From NCBI GenBank assembly GCA_900541555.1, contig UQKE01000007.1:3774-67773 (forward strand): a stretch of 64,000 bases of DNA. Reading direction: 5' to 3'. Source of the DNA: an uncultured Porphyromonadaceae bacterium. Its GTDB lineage: Bacteria; Bacteroidota; Bacteroidia; Bacteroidales; Muribaculaceae. Under the pieces are notes generated by a model. That model was given only the letters and a program-made list of their open reading frames with translations. It did no database searches and was not told the DNA's origin. Below are positions 34,909-42,338 of the stretch, piece by piece (within the stretch, counting starts at the first letter, position 1; every line of letters begins with the position of its first letter). Both the position numbers and the translations under genes were made by a program.

Positions 34909-36090
34909 ATGAACAAGAACATACAAGAACTTGCAAACCAATACCGCGACGAGCTGATGTCGAACGTCTTGCCTTTTTGGCTCAACAAATCGCAAGACAA
35001 AGAGTTTGGCGGCTACTTCACATGCCTCGACCGCTATGGCAATGTTTACGACACCGACAAGTTCATTTGGCTTCAAGGAAGGCAAGTTTGGCTTTTCTCC
35101 ATGCTCTACAACAAGGTGGAGAAAAAGAAAGAATGGCTGGATTGCGCCATTCAAGGCGGAGAATTCCTAAAAAAATACGGACATGACGGCAATTTCAACT
35201 GGTACTTCTCGCTGACGCGAGACGGACGGCCGCTAATCGACCCATACAACATCTTTTCATACACCTTTGCCACCATTGCGTTCGGCCAACTCAGCCTTGC
35301 CACCGGCAACGACGAATACGCCGAAATAGCGAAACGCACCTTCGACATTGTCTTGTCGAAAGTCGACAATCCAAAGGGAAAATGGAGCAAAGAACACCCG
35401 GGCACCCGCGACCTCAAAAACTTTGCCTTGCCAATGATTCTTTGCAATCTTGCGCTCGAAATCGAGCACTTGATAGAACCCGACTATTTGAACAAGACCA
35501 TTGAAACATGCCTCCACGAAGTGCTCGACGTGTTCTATCGTCCCGAACTGGGACTCATCGTGGAAAATGTCACCACCGACAACCAGCTCTCCGACACCTT
35601 CGCCGGCCGCCACATGAATCCCGGACACGCCATCGAAGCCATGTGGTTCTGCATGGATCTCGGCGTCAGGCTCGGAAGAAAAGACATTATCGACAAAGCT
35701 GTCGACATCACGCTGAAAATGCTCGAATATGGCTGGGATAAAGAATATGATGGAATTTTCTATTTCATGGACCGACTCGGCCGGCCGCCATTGGAACTCG
35801 AATGGGACCAAAAGCTGTGGTGGGTGCATATAGAAACGCTCATTTCCCTGATTAAAGGCTACCGGCTAACCGGCAGAAAAGATTGTTTCGATTGGTTTGA
35901 AAAAGTGCACGACTATGTGTGGACACACTTTAAAGATGCCGAAGCCGACGAATGGTTTGGATACTTGAATCGTCGTGGCGAAGTTTTAATCCCCTTGAAA
36001 GGCGGGAAATGGAAAGGTTGCTTCCACGTGCCTCGCGGACTGTATCAATGCTGGCAAACGCTCCAAGCAATAGCCGACAGCAACCGATAA
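34909..36090 (+). CDS. N-acylglucosamine 2-epimerase (AGE) family enzyme
   Basis: 393 residues forming an (alpha/alpha)6 barrel typical of AGE/RENBP and related 2-epimerases. Conserved blocks include GGYFTCLDRYG, WLQGRQVWLFSMLYN, GRHMNPGHAIEAMWF, KLWWVHIETLISL and KGCFHVPRGLYQCWQTL, with the histidines expected for epimerisation. The motifs look closer to N-acylglucosamine 2-epimerase (GlcNAc/ManNAc) than to cellobiose 2-epimerase, but the two subfamilies are hard to separate by eye. It is cytoplasmic and would act on the sugar imported by the permease 11 nt upstream. No sialic-acid lyase or sialidase is present, which argues against a classical Nan operon. Confidence 0.88.
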   Translation: MNKNIQELANQYRDELMSNVLPFWLNKSQDKEFGGYFTCLDRYGNVYDTDKFIWLQGRQVWLFSMLYNKVEKKKEWLDCAIQGGEFLKKYGHDGNFNWYFSLTRDGRPLIDPYNIFSYTFATIAFGQLSLATGNDEYAEIAKRTFDIVLSKVDNPKGKWSKEHPGTRDLKNFALPMILCNLALEIEHLIEPDYLNKTIETCLHEVLDVFYRPELGLIVENVTTDNQLSDTFAGRHMNPGHAIEAMWFCMDLGVRLGRKDIIDKAVDITLKMLEYGWDKEYDGIFYFMDRLGRPPLELEWDQKLWWVHIETLISLIKGYRLTGRKDCFDWFEKVHDYVWTHFKDAEADEWFGYLNRRGEVLIPLKGGKWKGCFHVPRGLYQCWQTLQAIADSNR

Positions 36091-36107
36091 TTTCCCCTTC
36101 ACGAACA

Positions 36108-36144
36108 AAAAAAAAGACACGCTGCGATTGCGTGTCTTTTTTTA
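36108..36144 (+). terminator. Rho-independent terminator after the epimerase gene
   Basis: AAAAAAGACACGC-TGCGATT-GCGTGTCTTTTTTT, a long perfect stem with A- and T-runs, so it could work in both directions. It is 17 nt after the epimerase stop codon. Confidence 0.9.
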
Positions 36145-36159
36145 TTTAAAAATTTTCGG

Positions 36160-36190
36160 GGAGTGCTACCGACACTCCCCGTTTTATCCC
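36160..36190. terminator. Second hairpin, possible terminator for the converging reductase gene
   Basis: CGGGGAGTG-CTACCGA-CACTCCCCG forms a perfect 9-bp stem followed by TTTTAT on the plus strand and AAAATTTTTA on the minus strand. It may back up the first terminator or end the aldo/keto reductase transcript. The following 36191-36475 is AT-rich with no convincing gene; it contains a pair of direct repeats listed separately. Confidence 0.5.
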
Positions 36191-36319
36191 ATTCCACTAT
36201 TACAGTTATACAAAAGAAATATTCTTGTTTATATTAACGAATCCGACATTATTAGCTACACTACATTAGAAGCCTTACATTTTTCAACAGCAAAAGTAAC
36301 CAATAACATTTCCGCCGGA

Positions 36320-36358
36320 CACTTTTTTTACATGTTCTACAACACTTTTTTACATGTT
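36320..36358. repeat. Pair of 16-17-bp direct repeats in a gene-free stretch
   Basis: CACTTTTTTTACATGTT (36320-36336) and CACTTTTTTACATGTT (36343-36358) are spaced 23 bp start to start, about two helical turns. They lie downstream of both converging genes, so they are not obviously promoter operators. Confidence 0.6.
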
Positions 36359-36475
36359 TAAAAACATAGTTGCACACCACAACGCCGCACACGCCTCCAA
36401 TCCGCAATGTAACAAACAAATAGCCATCCTGAATCTTTCAAGGCGACTCCGGAGAATCAAACAAGCGGCAAATCC

Positions 36476-37882
36476 TTACAATGTGTTTTGCTTCAATTTT
36501 TCGACATACCGGTCGATTCGATGCAACTCTGCGGGAATGTCAATGCCCTGCGGGCAATGCGGACTACACTGGTTGCAACCTATGCAATGCGAAGCCTGCC
36601 GCAATTTCGGGACGCTTCGATCGTAACCGACAAGAAACGCCCGCCGCGCTTTCCGGTAATTTTCATCTTGCGAATTTACCGGCACATTTCCTTCATTAAG
36701 ACATTTGTTGTAATGCAGCAGAATAGCCGGAATATCGATTCCATAAGGACATGGCATACAATATTTGCAATCGTTGCACGGCACGGTGTCAAACTGCATC
36801 ATCCGGTCGGCCACCCTTTGAAGAAAAGCAAACTCTTCTTCGCTCAGGGCTTTCAACGGGCAATATGTACGCAAATTGTCTTCCAAGTGCTCCATGCGTG
36901 TCATTCCGCTCAACACAGTCAGCACTCCCGGGAAACTGCCGGCAAAGCGGAACGCCCATGAAGCCACGCTCGCTTCCGGATTTCGCTGCTTGAACATCGT
37001 CACAACATCGTTGGGCACATTCGACAAGCGCCCGCCCAGCAACGGTTCCATGATCACCGCCGGAATGCCCCTCTTTTCCAATTCGTTGTAAAGATATTCC
37101 GCGTTCGTATTGCGCTCGTTGATTTGTTTGGCATAACGCCAATCCAAATAGTTCAATTGTATCTGCACAAAATCCCATTTATACCGATCATGCTCCGACA
37201 GCAAGCGGTCGAACACCTCAATGTCGCCATGGTAGGAAAATCCGAGGTTGCGGATACGGCCTGCCGCACGTTCTTCCAACAAGAAATCGAGCATCCCATT
37301 GTCCACATAACGGCTTTCGTACTCTGCCATACCGCCTTCTTCGCCGCCCATACCGACTCCGTGAAGAAGATAATAGTCGATGTAGTCGGTCTGCAATTCT
37401 TTCATGGAATTGCGATACATTTCGATGGATGCCTCTCGCGACCACGTGTCCGGCGAAAAATTCGACAATTTCGTAGCTATATAATAACTTTCTCTCGGAT
37501 ACCGCGACAACGCTATGCCTGTCGACCGCTCCGACTCACCTTGGCAATAAGCGGGCGACGTGTCGAAGTAGTTCACCCCATGGTCGATTGCGAAATCGAC
37601 CATTTCATTCACCGTTTCTTGATCGATGCCTGCATTTGCTTCTCCTTGTCCGCCCGACGGCAAACGCATCATTCCGAAACCCAGCAACGAAACTTTGTCG
37701 CCCGTGGACGGATTCGTCCGATAAGTCATCTTTCCGGAAGGAACCGTCGCGTCCGACGCGTTGCCGCCATCCTTGCATGCCGCAAAACCCGCGGCCGCAA
37801 TTCCGGCAAGACCGGACACCTTGAAAAACTCGCGCCGCGAAATCGCTTTATTTTTATCACCATTATTTCCCATGCCACACAT
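36476..37882 (-). CDS. Tat-exported aldo/keto reductase with ferredoxin-like Fe-S domain
   Basis: 468 residues (459-465 if a later ATG is used). A Tat motif (SRREFFKVSGLAGIAAAGFAAC) is followed by a lipobox-like AAC, so the protein may be exported and possibly lipidated. The aldo/keto reductase barrel has LLGFGMMRLP, GVNYFDTSPAYCQGESE with the catalytic Asp/Tyr, and YYLLHGVG. The C-terminal part has cysteine clusters CNDCKYCMPCPYGIDIP and CIGCNQCSPHCPQGIDIP, consistent with 4Fe-4S binding. The class is common in anaerobes; its substrate is unknown. It starts 3 nt after the polyferredoxin gene, which could deliver electrons to it. Confidence 0.88.
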   Translation of the reverse strand: MCGMGNNGDKNKAISRREFFKVSGLAGIAAAGFAACKDGGNASDATVPSGKMTYRTNPSTGDKVSLLGFGMMRLPSGGQGEANAGIDQETVNEMVDFAIDHGVNYFDTSPAYCQGESERSTGIALSRYPRESYYIATKLSNFSPDTWSREASIEMYRNSMKELQTDYIDYYLLHGVGMGGEEGGMAEYESRYVDNGMLDFLLEERAAGRIRNLGFSYHGDIEVFDRLLSEHDRYKWDFVQIQLNYLDWRYAKQINERNTNAEYLYNELEKRGIPAVIMEPLLGGRLSNVPNDVVTMFKQRNPEASVASWAFRFAGSFPGVLTVLSGMTRMEHLEDNLRTYCPLKALSEEEFAFLQRVADRMMQFDTVPCNDCKYCMPCPYGIDIPAILLHYNKCLNEGNVPVNSQDENYRKARRAFLVGYDRSVPKLRQASHCIGCNQCSPHCPQGIDIPAELHRIDRYVEKLKQNTL

Positions 37883-37885
37883 TTT

Positions 37886-39367
37886 TTACAATTCTCTATG
37901 CATTTGGATTCCCTCCACATAAATCGCGCTGAACGGCCGCGAGGGGCAACTGTACTCGCAAGCCCCACAACCGATACAACGCTCGACATTGATTGCCGGA
38001 ATCTTTAAAGAATTCGGATCGGATGCCACAGATGGCATCATTGTTATCGCGCCCGTCGGACAATGCCGCGCACAGTTTCCACACGACACGCCATCTGTCA
38101 AAGGCACGCAATTTTTTCTAATCCACACAGCATGCCCGATTTGCATTGACGATTTGTCGGCCACCGTAATCGGACGAATTGCTCCCGACGGACAAACTTC
38201 CGAACATTTCACACACTCAGGGCGGCAGTAGCCGCGCTCATAGCTCATTTCCGGCTGCATAAGCTTCAAAGGATCGGCAGAAGGGCGAAGCACGACGTTC
38301 GGGCAAACCGACACACAAAGTTGGCAAGCAGTGCAATGTTGGGCAAAATGCCGTGCGCTCCACGCCCCGGGCGGCACGATGGCCGTCTTGCGTCGAGCCG
38401 CTTTTTTGTCCTCAATCACAGCCAACCCGCCGTCGACTTTCTTTCCTTGCGCATTCAACACTGCCGTTGTTGCCACCATCACCGTAGCTGTCAGGAAGTT
38501 TCGCCGATTGGCATCCACTCCGGCAACCGCCTTCGGGTGTTTCTCGACATTTGCAACATGCCGATAGCCGATTGCTCCCGTGCTGCATTTTTCTATGCAG
38601 TCCATACACGAGACACATCGGCTGTAATCTATGCTATGATTTGCGACATCAATGCACGACGCTTTGCAATTACGCGCACACAATTTGCAATTCACGCATT
38701 TTTCCGTATCAATCACCGGCTTCAACCACGACCAGTGGGCCACGAATCCCAACACTGTCCCGACGGGACAAACCGTATTGCAATAAGTCCTTCCGTTCCG
38801 CCACGCCAACACGCCTATTACAATAAGCGTGGCCAAAGCAACCACAAACGTAGGAATGCTCTTTATCCACACTTCCGTTTCGTAGAAAGCATAACTGTCT
38901 GCCCGTTCTGCCATATAAGCCAAAAAATTATTGCCCCATTGGTATATCGGAGCGAAAAGATTTCCGGCAATGCGTCCGTAAGAACTATACGGGGCGAGCA
39001 ACGCCACAAATGACCCGACGCCTGCCACCAACGCAATCACGAACAATGCCAAAACGCCATAGCGCAGCCACGCCTTTGCCGGAGAATAAGAATAACGATT
39101 TTTCTTCCGTTTCTTTCCAAACCATGCTATTACGTCTTGCAGCACGCCCAACGGACATACAACAGAGCAATATATCCGTCCAAACACAAGCGTAAGCGCC
39201 ACAAGCGCCAGCACTATTCCCAAATTCAATGCCAACAACGCCGGCAAAAATTGAATCCTTGCCGTCCACCCCAGCCATGCATGCACTGTCCCCGTAAAAT
39301 CGAGAAACAACAACGTCACAGCGAGGAAAAACAATACAGCAAGCGTCAACCTGATTTTGCGCAACAT
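37886..39367 (-). CDS. Membrane-bound polyferredoxin (NapH/NosR-like 4Fe-4S protein)
   Basis: 493 residues. Several N-terminal membrane helices carry two short CxxxCP motifs (YCSVVCPLGV, YCNTVCPVGT) as in NapH/NosR/RdxA-type proteins. Ferredoxin motifs follow: CVNCKLCARNCKASC, CVSCMDCIEKC, CTACQLCVSVCP, CVKCSEVCP, CGNCARHCP and CIGCGACEYSCPSRPF. It is predicted to pass electrons across or along the inner membrane to an exported partner; the adjacent Tat-exported reductase fits. A TATCTTTG element lies at 39405-39412. The terminal redox reaction is not known. Confidence 0.9.
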   Translation of the reverse strand: MLRKIRLTLAVLFFLAVTLLFLDFTGTVHAWLGWTARIQFLPALLALNLGIVLALVALTLVFGRIYCSVVCPLGVLQDVIAWFGKKRKKNRYSYSPAKAWLRYGVLALFVIALVAGVGSFVALLAPYSSYGRIAGNLFAPIYQWGNNFLAYMAERADSYAFYETEVWIKSIPTFVVALATLIVIGVLAWRNGRTYCNTVCPVGTVLGFVAHWSWLKPVIDTEKCVNCKLCARNCKASCIDVANHSIDYSRCVSCMDCIEKCSTGAIGYRHVANVEKHPKAVAGVDANRRNFLTATVMVATTAVLNAQGKKVDGGLAVIEDKKAARRKTAIVPPGAWSARHFAQHCTACQLCVSVCPNVVLRPSADPLKLMQPEMSYERGYCRPECVKCSEVCPSGAIRPITVADKSSMQIGHAVWIRKNCVPLTDGVSCGNCARHCPTGAITMMPSVASDPNSLKIPAINVERCIGCGACEYSCPSRPFSAIYVEGIQMHREL

Positions 39368-39404
39368 AAAAATTTTATCTTTTAAAGATTCAAAACTCTA
39401 TGCG

Positions 39405-39412
39405 CAAAGATA
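39405..39412 (-). promoter_or_regulatory. -7 element of the polyferredoxin-reductase operon
   Basis: TATCTTTG on the minus strand, 38 nt before the ATG, matching TAnnTTTG. Confidence 0.6.
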
Positions 39413-39579
39413 AAATTTCCAGGACATTCCCAATGTAACTATTTTACTGTTTTTGCACCAAAAACATCAAACTTCGCATTCTATTAACGCGAATTAACAA
39501 CCAATCGTAAGGCATTCGCCGCGTTTTATTTCAAATCGCATAGCAACCACATCACGCAGGACACTTCCACAAGTTTTGC

Positions 39580-39587
39580 TACCTTTG
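39580..39587 (+). promoter_or_regulatory. -7 element of the small TPR gene
   Basis: TACCTTTG, 17 nt before the ATG at 39604. No clear TTTG box at the usual spacing. Confidence 0.5.
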
Positions 39588-39603
39588 CATAAAATATATA
39601 CGC

Positions 39604-39876
39604 ATGGCAGACATCCCACACATAAAAAGCCTTATCGACAACAACCGAACGGAAGAAGCGATACGGCTGCTCGACCGTCTCATAGCCGACGATGCCGGCA
39701 ACGACCAATTGTATTTTCTGCGGGGAAACGCCTACCGGAAACACAACAATTGGAAAAATGCGCTGACCGACTATTGCAAAGCCGCCGAACTCAACCCCGA
39801 CAGCCCGGCCGTCGCGGCATACAATGCCGCAATCGAAATATTAAACTTCCGAAATACAGACCTTCTCAACCCGTAG
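39604..39876 (+). CDS. Small tetratricopeptide-repeat protein
   Basis: 90 residues, no signal peptide, so cytoplasmic. It contains about two TPR motifs (EEAIRLLDRLIADDAGNDQLYFLRGNAYRKHNNWKNALTDYCKAAELNPD). TPRs mediate protein contacts; no partner is evident. The gene has its own promoter-like element and ends on the base before the stop codon of the converging gene. Confidence 0.8.
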   Translation: MADIPHIKSLIDNNRTEEAIRLLDRLIADDAGNDQLYFLRGNAYRKHNNWKNALTDYCKAAELNPDSPAVAAYNAAIEILNFRNTDLLNP

Positions 39877-40188
39877 TCATTCAAACGACAAGCGGAGCTG
39901 TCCGTATTTGTCGCACAAGCCCTCTGCCTCCAACGCATCTTTCGTGCGCAAAGAAAACACCGAGCGGCACAGCAGCAACGGAAGCCGCATCATCCACCCC
40001 CGAGTGCGATTGCGAATGCTCACGGAAGCCATTCCCGAGCAATGACTTGCTCGACGGCACAACGCTTGGAGAATATCGTCGACCTTTTCTGCCGAAACAC
40101 TGTTTAATTCCACTACCGGCTTGCCCTCCACCGACAACATGGCGCAAACATCGTCGTTCTTTTCCAACTTTCCTTTTTCTATTTTCAT
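39877..40188 (-). CDS. Conserved-looking small hypothetical protein
   Basis: 103 residues from the ATG at 40188. The frame reaches 40236, but that extension would read through a hairpin region, and MKIEKGKLEKNDD is the more likely start. No recognised domain. Features: EGKPVVELNSVSAEKVDDILQAL, a Cys pair, and SIRNRTRGWMMRLPLLLC. Its stop codon abuts the stop of the converging TPR gene with no base between, so antisense readthrough is likely. It follows bipA after a 10-bp hairpin. A coding role is likely but not certain. Confidence 0.6.
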   Translation of the reverse strand: MKIEKGKLEKNDDVCAMLSVEGKPVVELNSVSAEKVDDILQALCRRASHCSGMASVSIRNRTRGWMMRLPLLLCRSVFSLRTKDALEAEGLCDKYGQLRLSFE

Positions 40189-40224
40189 CGCATGCCATTC
40201 TTTTGTTCGACACAAAAGAACGAC

Positions 40225-40253
40225 ATGCGTGGGCATGAAACACGCCCACGCAT
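40225..40253 (-). terminator. Hairpin downstream of bipA, possible weak terminator
   Basis: ATGCGTGGGC and GCCCACGCAT form a perfect 10-bp stem with a 9-nt loop, followed on the minus strand by a second hairpin (TTCTTTTGT / ACACAAAAGAA). No T-run follows, so it may be a processing or attenuation site instead of a true terminator. Confidence 0.4.
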
Positions 40254-40277
40254 CAAAAACTACGCTAACGACAATTT

Positions 40278-42077
40278 CTAATTTTTATTGGCGCGTTTGC
40301 GTTCCGTCTCGTCCAAAATGATTTTACGGAGACGCAGATGGTTCGGAGTCACCTCCACATATTCATCAGCCTTGATGTATTCCAACGCTTCTTCAAGGCT
40401 GAACACCACCGGCGGTATGATACGCGCTTTGTCGTCGGCTCCGGAAGCCCGCATGTTAGTCAGCTTTTTCGACTTTGTCACATTCACGACAATATCGTTG
40501 TCCTTCGCGTTTTCGCCAACGACCTGCCCCGCATAAACTTCTTCTTGCGGAAAGATGAAGAAACGCCCCCGATCTTGCAGCTTGTCGATGGCATAAGCAT
40601 ATGCCGTGCCCGACTCCATGGCAATCAGAGAGCCGTTGGTGCGGCGCTCGATGTCGCCTTTCCATGGCTGATACTCCAAAAATTGATGCGACATGATGGC
40701 TTCTCCGGCAGAAACTGTCAGCACATTCGTGCGCAATCCGATGATGCCGCGCGACGGTATGTGGAATTCCATTTGCAAACGGTCGTTTTGCGTGTTCATC
40801 GACACGAGTTCGCCGCGTCGCCGCGACACCATATCAATTATCTTGCTGGAATATTCCTCCGGCACATTCACAGTCATCAATTCCACCGGCTCGCATTTCT
40901 GCCCGTCGATTTCCTTGATAATCACCTGCGGCTGTCCCACTTGAAGTTCGTATCCTTCGCGGCGCATGGTCTCAATCAACACCGACAAATGCAACACGCC
41001 ACGGCCAAAAACCGTCCATTTGTCCTCGTGCGGCTCTTTCCGCACACGTAATGCCAAGTTTTTATCCAATTCGCGTTCAAGACGATCCCCGATATGGCGG
41101 GAAGTCACATATTTTCCGTCCTTTCCAAAAAATGGAGAGTCGTTGATAGTAAACACCATCGACATCGTCGGCTCGTCGATGGCAATACGCGGCAACGGTT
41201 CCGGATGCTCCACGTCTGTCACCGTGTCGCCGATTTCAAACCCGTCGATTCCGACCAATGCGCAAATATCGCCCGACCCGACGCTTTGCACTTTTTTCCG
41301 GCCCATCCCTTCAAAAGTGTGCAGTTCCTTGATGCGTTGGCGCGCCACCGTGCCGTCCTTTTTGCAGACGCCCACTTCCATGCCCTCGCGAAGTTCGCCG
41401 CGATGCACACGGCCGATAGCAATCCGTCCCACGTACGACGAATAATCCAACGACGTAATCAGCATTTGAGGCGTTCCTTCATACACTTGCGGCGCAGGTA
41501 TGTATTTGATAATGGCATCCAGCAGTGGAACGATATTGTCGGTAGGCTTCCGCCAATCTTCGCTCATCCAGCCCTGCTTTGCAGAACCATATATTGTGGG
41601 AAAATCCAATTGTTCTTCCGTAGCGTCCAGATTAAACATCAAGTCGAACACCATTTCGTTCACTTCGTCCGGACGACAATTCGGCTTGTCCACCTTGTTT
41701 ATCACAACTATCGGCTTCAATCCTATTTGAATGGCCTTTTGCAGCACAAAGCGAGTCTGCGGCATCGGACCCTCGAAAGCATCCACCAAAAGCAGGCATC
41801 CATCGGCCATGTTGAGCACGCGCTCCACTTCGCCGCCAAAATCGGAGTGTCCCGGAGTGTCGATGATATTTATTTTGCAACCATTGTAGTTTATTGATAC
41901 GTTCTTCGACAAGATTGTGATGCCTCTTTCGCGTTCCAAATCGTTATTGTCGAGCATCAATTCGCCGGTATTCTGATTATCCCGAAACAAATGTCCGGCA
42001 AGAAGCATTTTGTCCACCAAAGTCGTTTTGCCATGGTCCACATGGGCAATTATGGCAATATTCCTAATATTCTGCAT
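40278..42077 (-). CDS. bipA: Ribosome-associated GTPase BipA/TypA
   Basis: 599 residues, the normal length for this translational GTPase. GTPase motifs: AHVDHGKT (P-loop), RGITILSKN (switch I), [14 protein letters not shown] (switch II), NKVDKPNC and SAKQGW. Domain II, the EF-G III/V-like domains and the BipA-specific C-terminal domain ([19 protein letters not shown], then [13 protein letters not shown]) follow. It binds the 70S ribosome and aids ribosome assembly and stress adaptation. TAAATTTG at 42101-42108 is 24 nt upstream of the ATG. Confidence 0.96.
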   Translation of the reverse strand: MQNIRNIAIIAHVDHGKTTLVDKMLLAGHLFRDNQNTGELMLDNNDLERERGITILSKNVSINYNGCKINIIDTPGHSDFGGEVERVLNMADGCLLLVDAFEGPMPQTRFVLQKAIQIGLKPIVVINKVDKPNCRPDEVNEMVFDLMFNLDATEEQLDFPTIYGSAKQGWMSEDWRKPTDNIVPLLDAIIKYIPAPQVYEGTPQMLITSLDYSSYVGRIAIGRVHRGELREGMEVGVCKKDGTVARQRIKELHTFEGMGRKKVQSVGSGDICALVGIDGFEIGDTVTDVEHPEPLPRIAIDEPTMSMVFTINDSPFFGKDGKYVTSRHIGDRLERELDKNLALRVRKEPHEDKWTVFGRGVLHLSVLIETMRREGYELQVGQPQVIIKEIDGQKCEPVELMTVNVPEEYSSKIIDMVSRRRGELVSMNTQNDRLQMEFHIPSRGIIGLRTNVLTVSAGEAIMSHQFLEYQPWKGDIERRTNGSLIAMESGTAYAYAIDKLQDRGRFFIFPQEEVYAGQVVGENAKDNDIVVNVTKSKKLTNMRASGADDKARIIPPVVFSLEEALEYIKADEYVEVTPNHLRLRKIILDETERKRANKN

Positions 42078-42100
42078 AAATTATACCTATTTTCAGCCTG

Positions 42101-42108
42101 CAAATTTA
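42101..42108 (-). promoter_or_regulatory. -7 element of bipA
   Basis: TAAATTTG on the minus strand, 24 nt before the start codon. Confidence 0.55.
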
Positions 42109-42180
42109 CGATTTTTTCACAATATACATCCACAAAAACTTCTTTTCCCCCATTTTGCCAACTGCACCCGCAAATTAAGC

Positions 42181-42310
42181 GAATGCAAATCGAGCAAACT
42201 TCATGGCTTTCCGCTCGGCTTGCACTATATTTGAATAATATAGGCGGCGCCTCGATAAAAGAAAAATGAATGAATTCTTTTTCTTCTGCGCTCGGCTTGC
42301 ATTATATTTG
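42181..42310 (+). repeat. Dispersed promoter-hairpin repeat, locus D (two units, plus orientation)
   Basis: Two units end in TATATTTG at 42226-42233 and 42303-42310 (77 bp apart). The stretch TTCCGCTCGGCTTGCACTA and the following ATAATATAGGC..GCGCCTCG closely match locus C read on its minus strand. Unit 2 has a different hairpin: AGAAAAA, bulged T, GAAT-GA-ATTC, TTTTTCT (42260-42284). Unit 1 has GCAAATCGAGC (42185-42195) pairing with GCTCGGCTTGC (42213-42223). The array is reversed relative to loci A-C, in step with the plus-strand gene it precedes. Confidence 0.85.
42303..42310 (+). promoter_or_regulatory. -7 element of the phosphatase gene
   Basis: TATATTTG, 28 nt before the ATG at 42339, forming the gene-proximal end of repeat locus D. 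Confidence 0.65.
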
Positions 42311-42338
42311 CCCAACCAATTCTTCTAAAACCAACAAC

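Noticed and set aside
34909..36090. Naming the epimerase nanE and the permease nanT
   Set aside because: No sialic-acid lyase or sialidase is present, and the AGE and cellobiose epimerase subfamilies cannot be separated reliably by eye.
36128..36361. 77-codon plus-strand frame after the epimerase terminator
   Set aside because: It begins inside the terminator hairpin, crosses a second hairpin and has no recognisable features.
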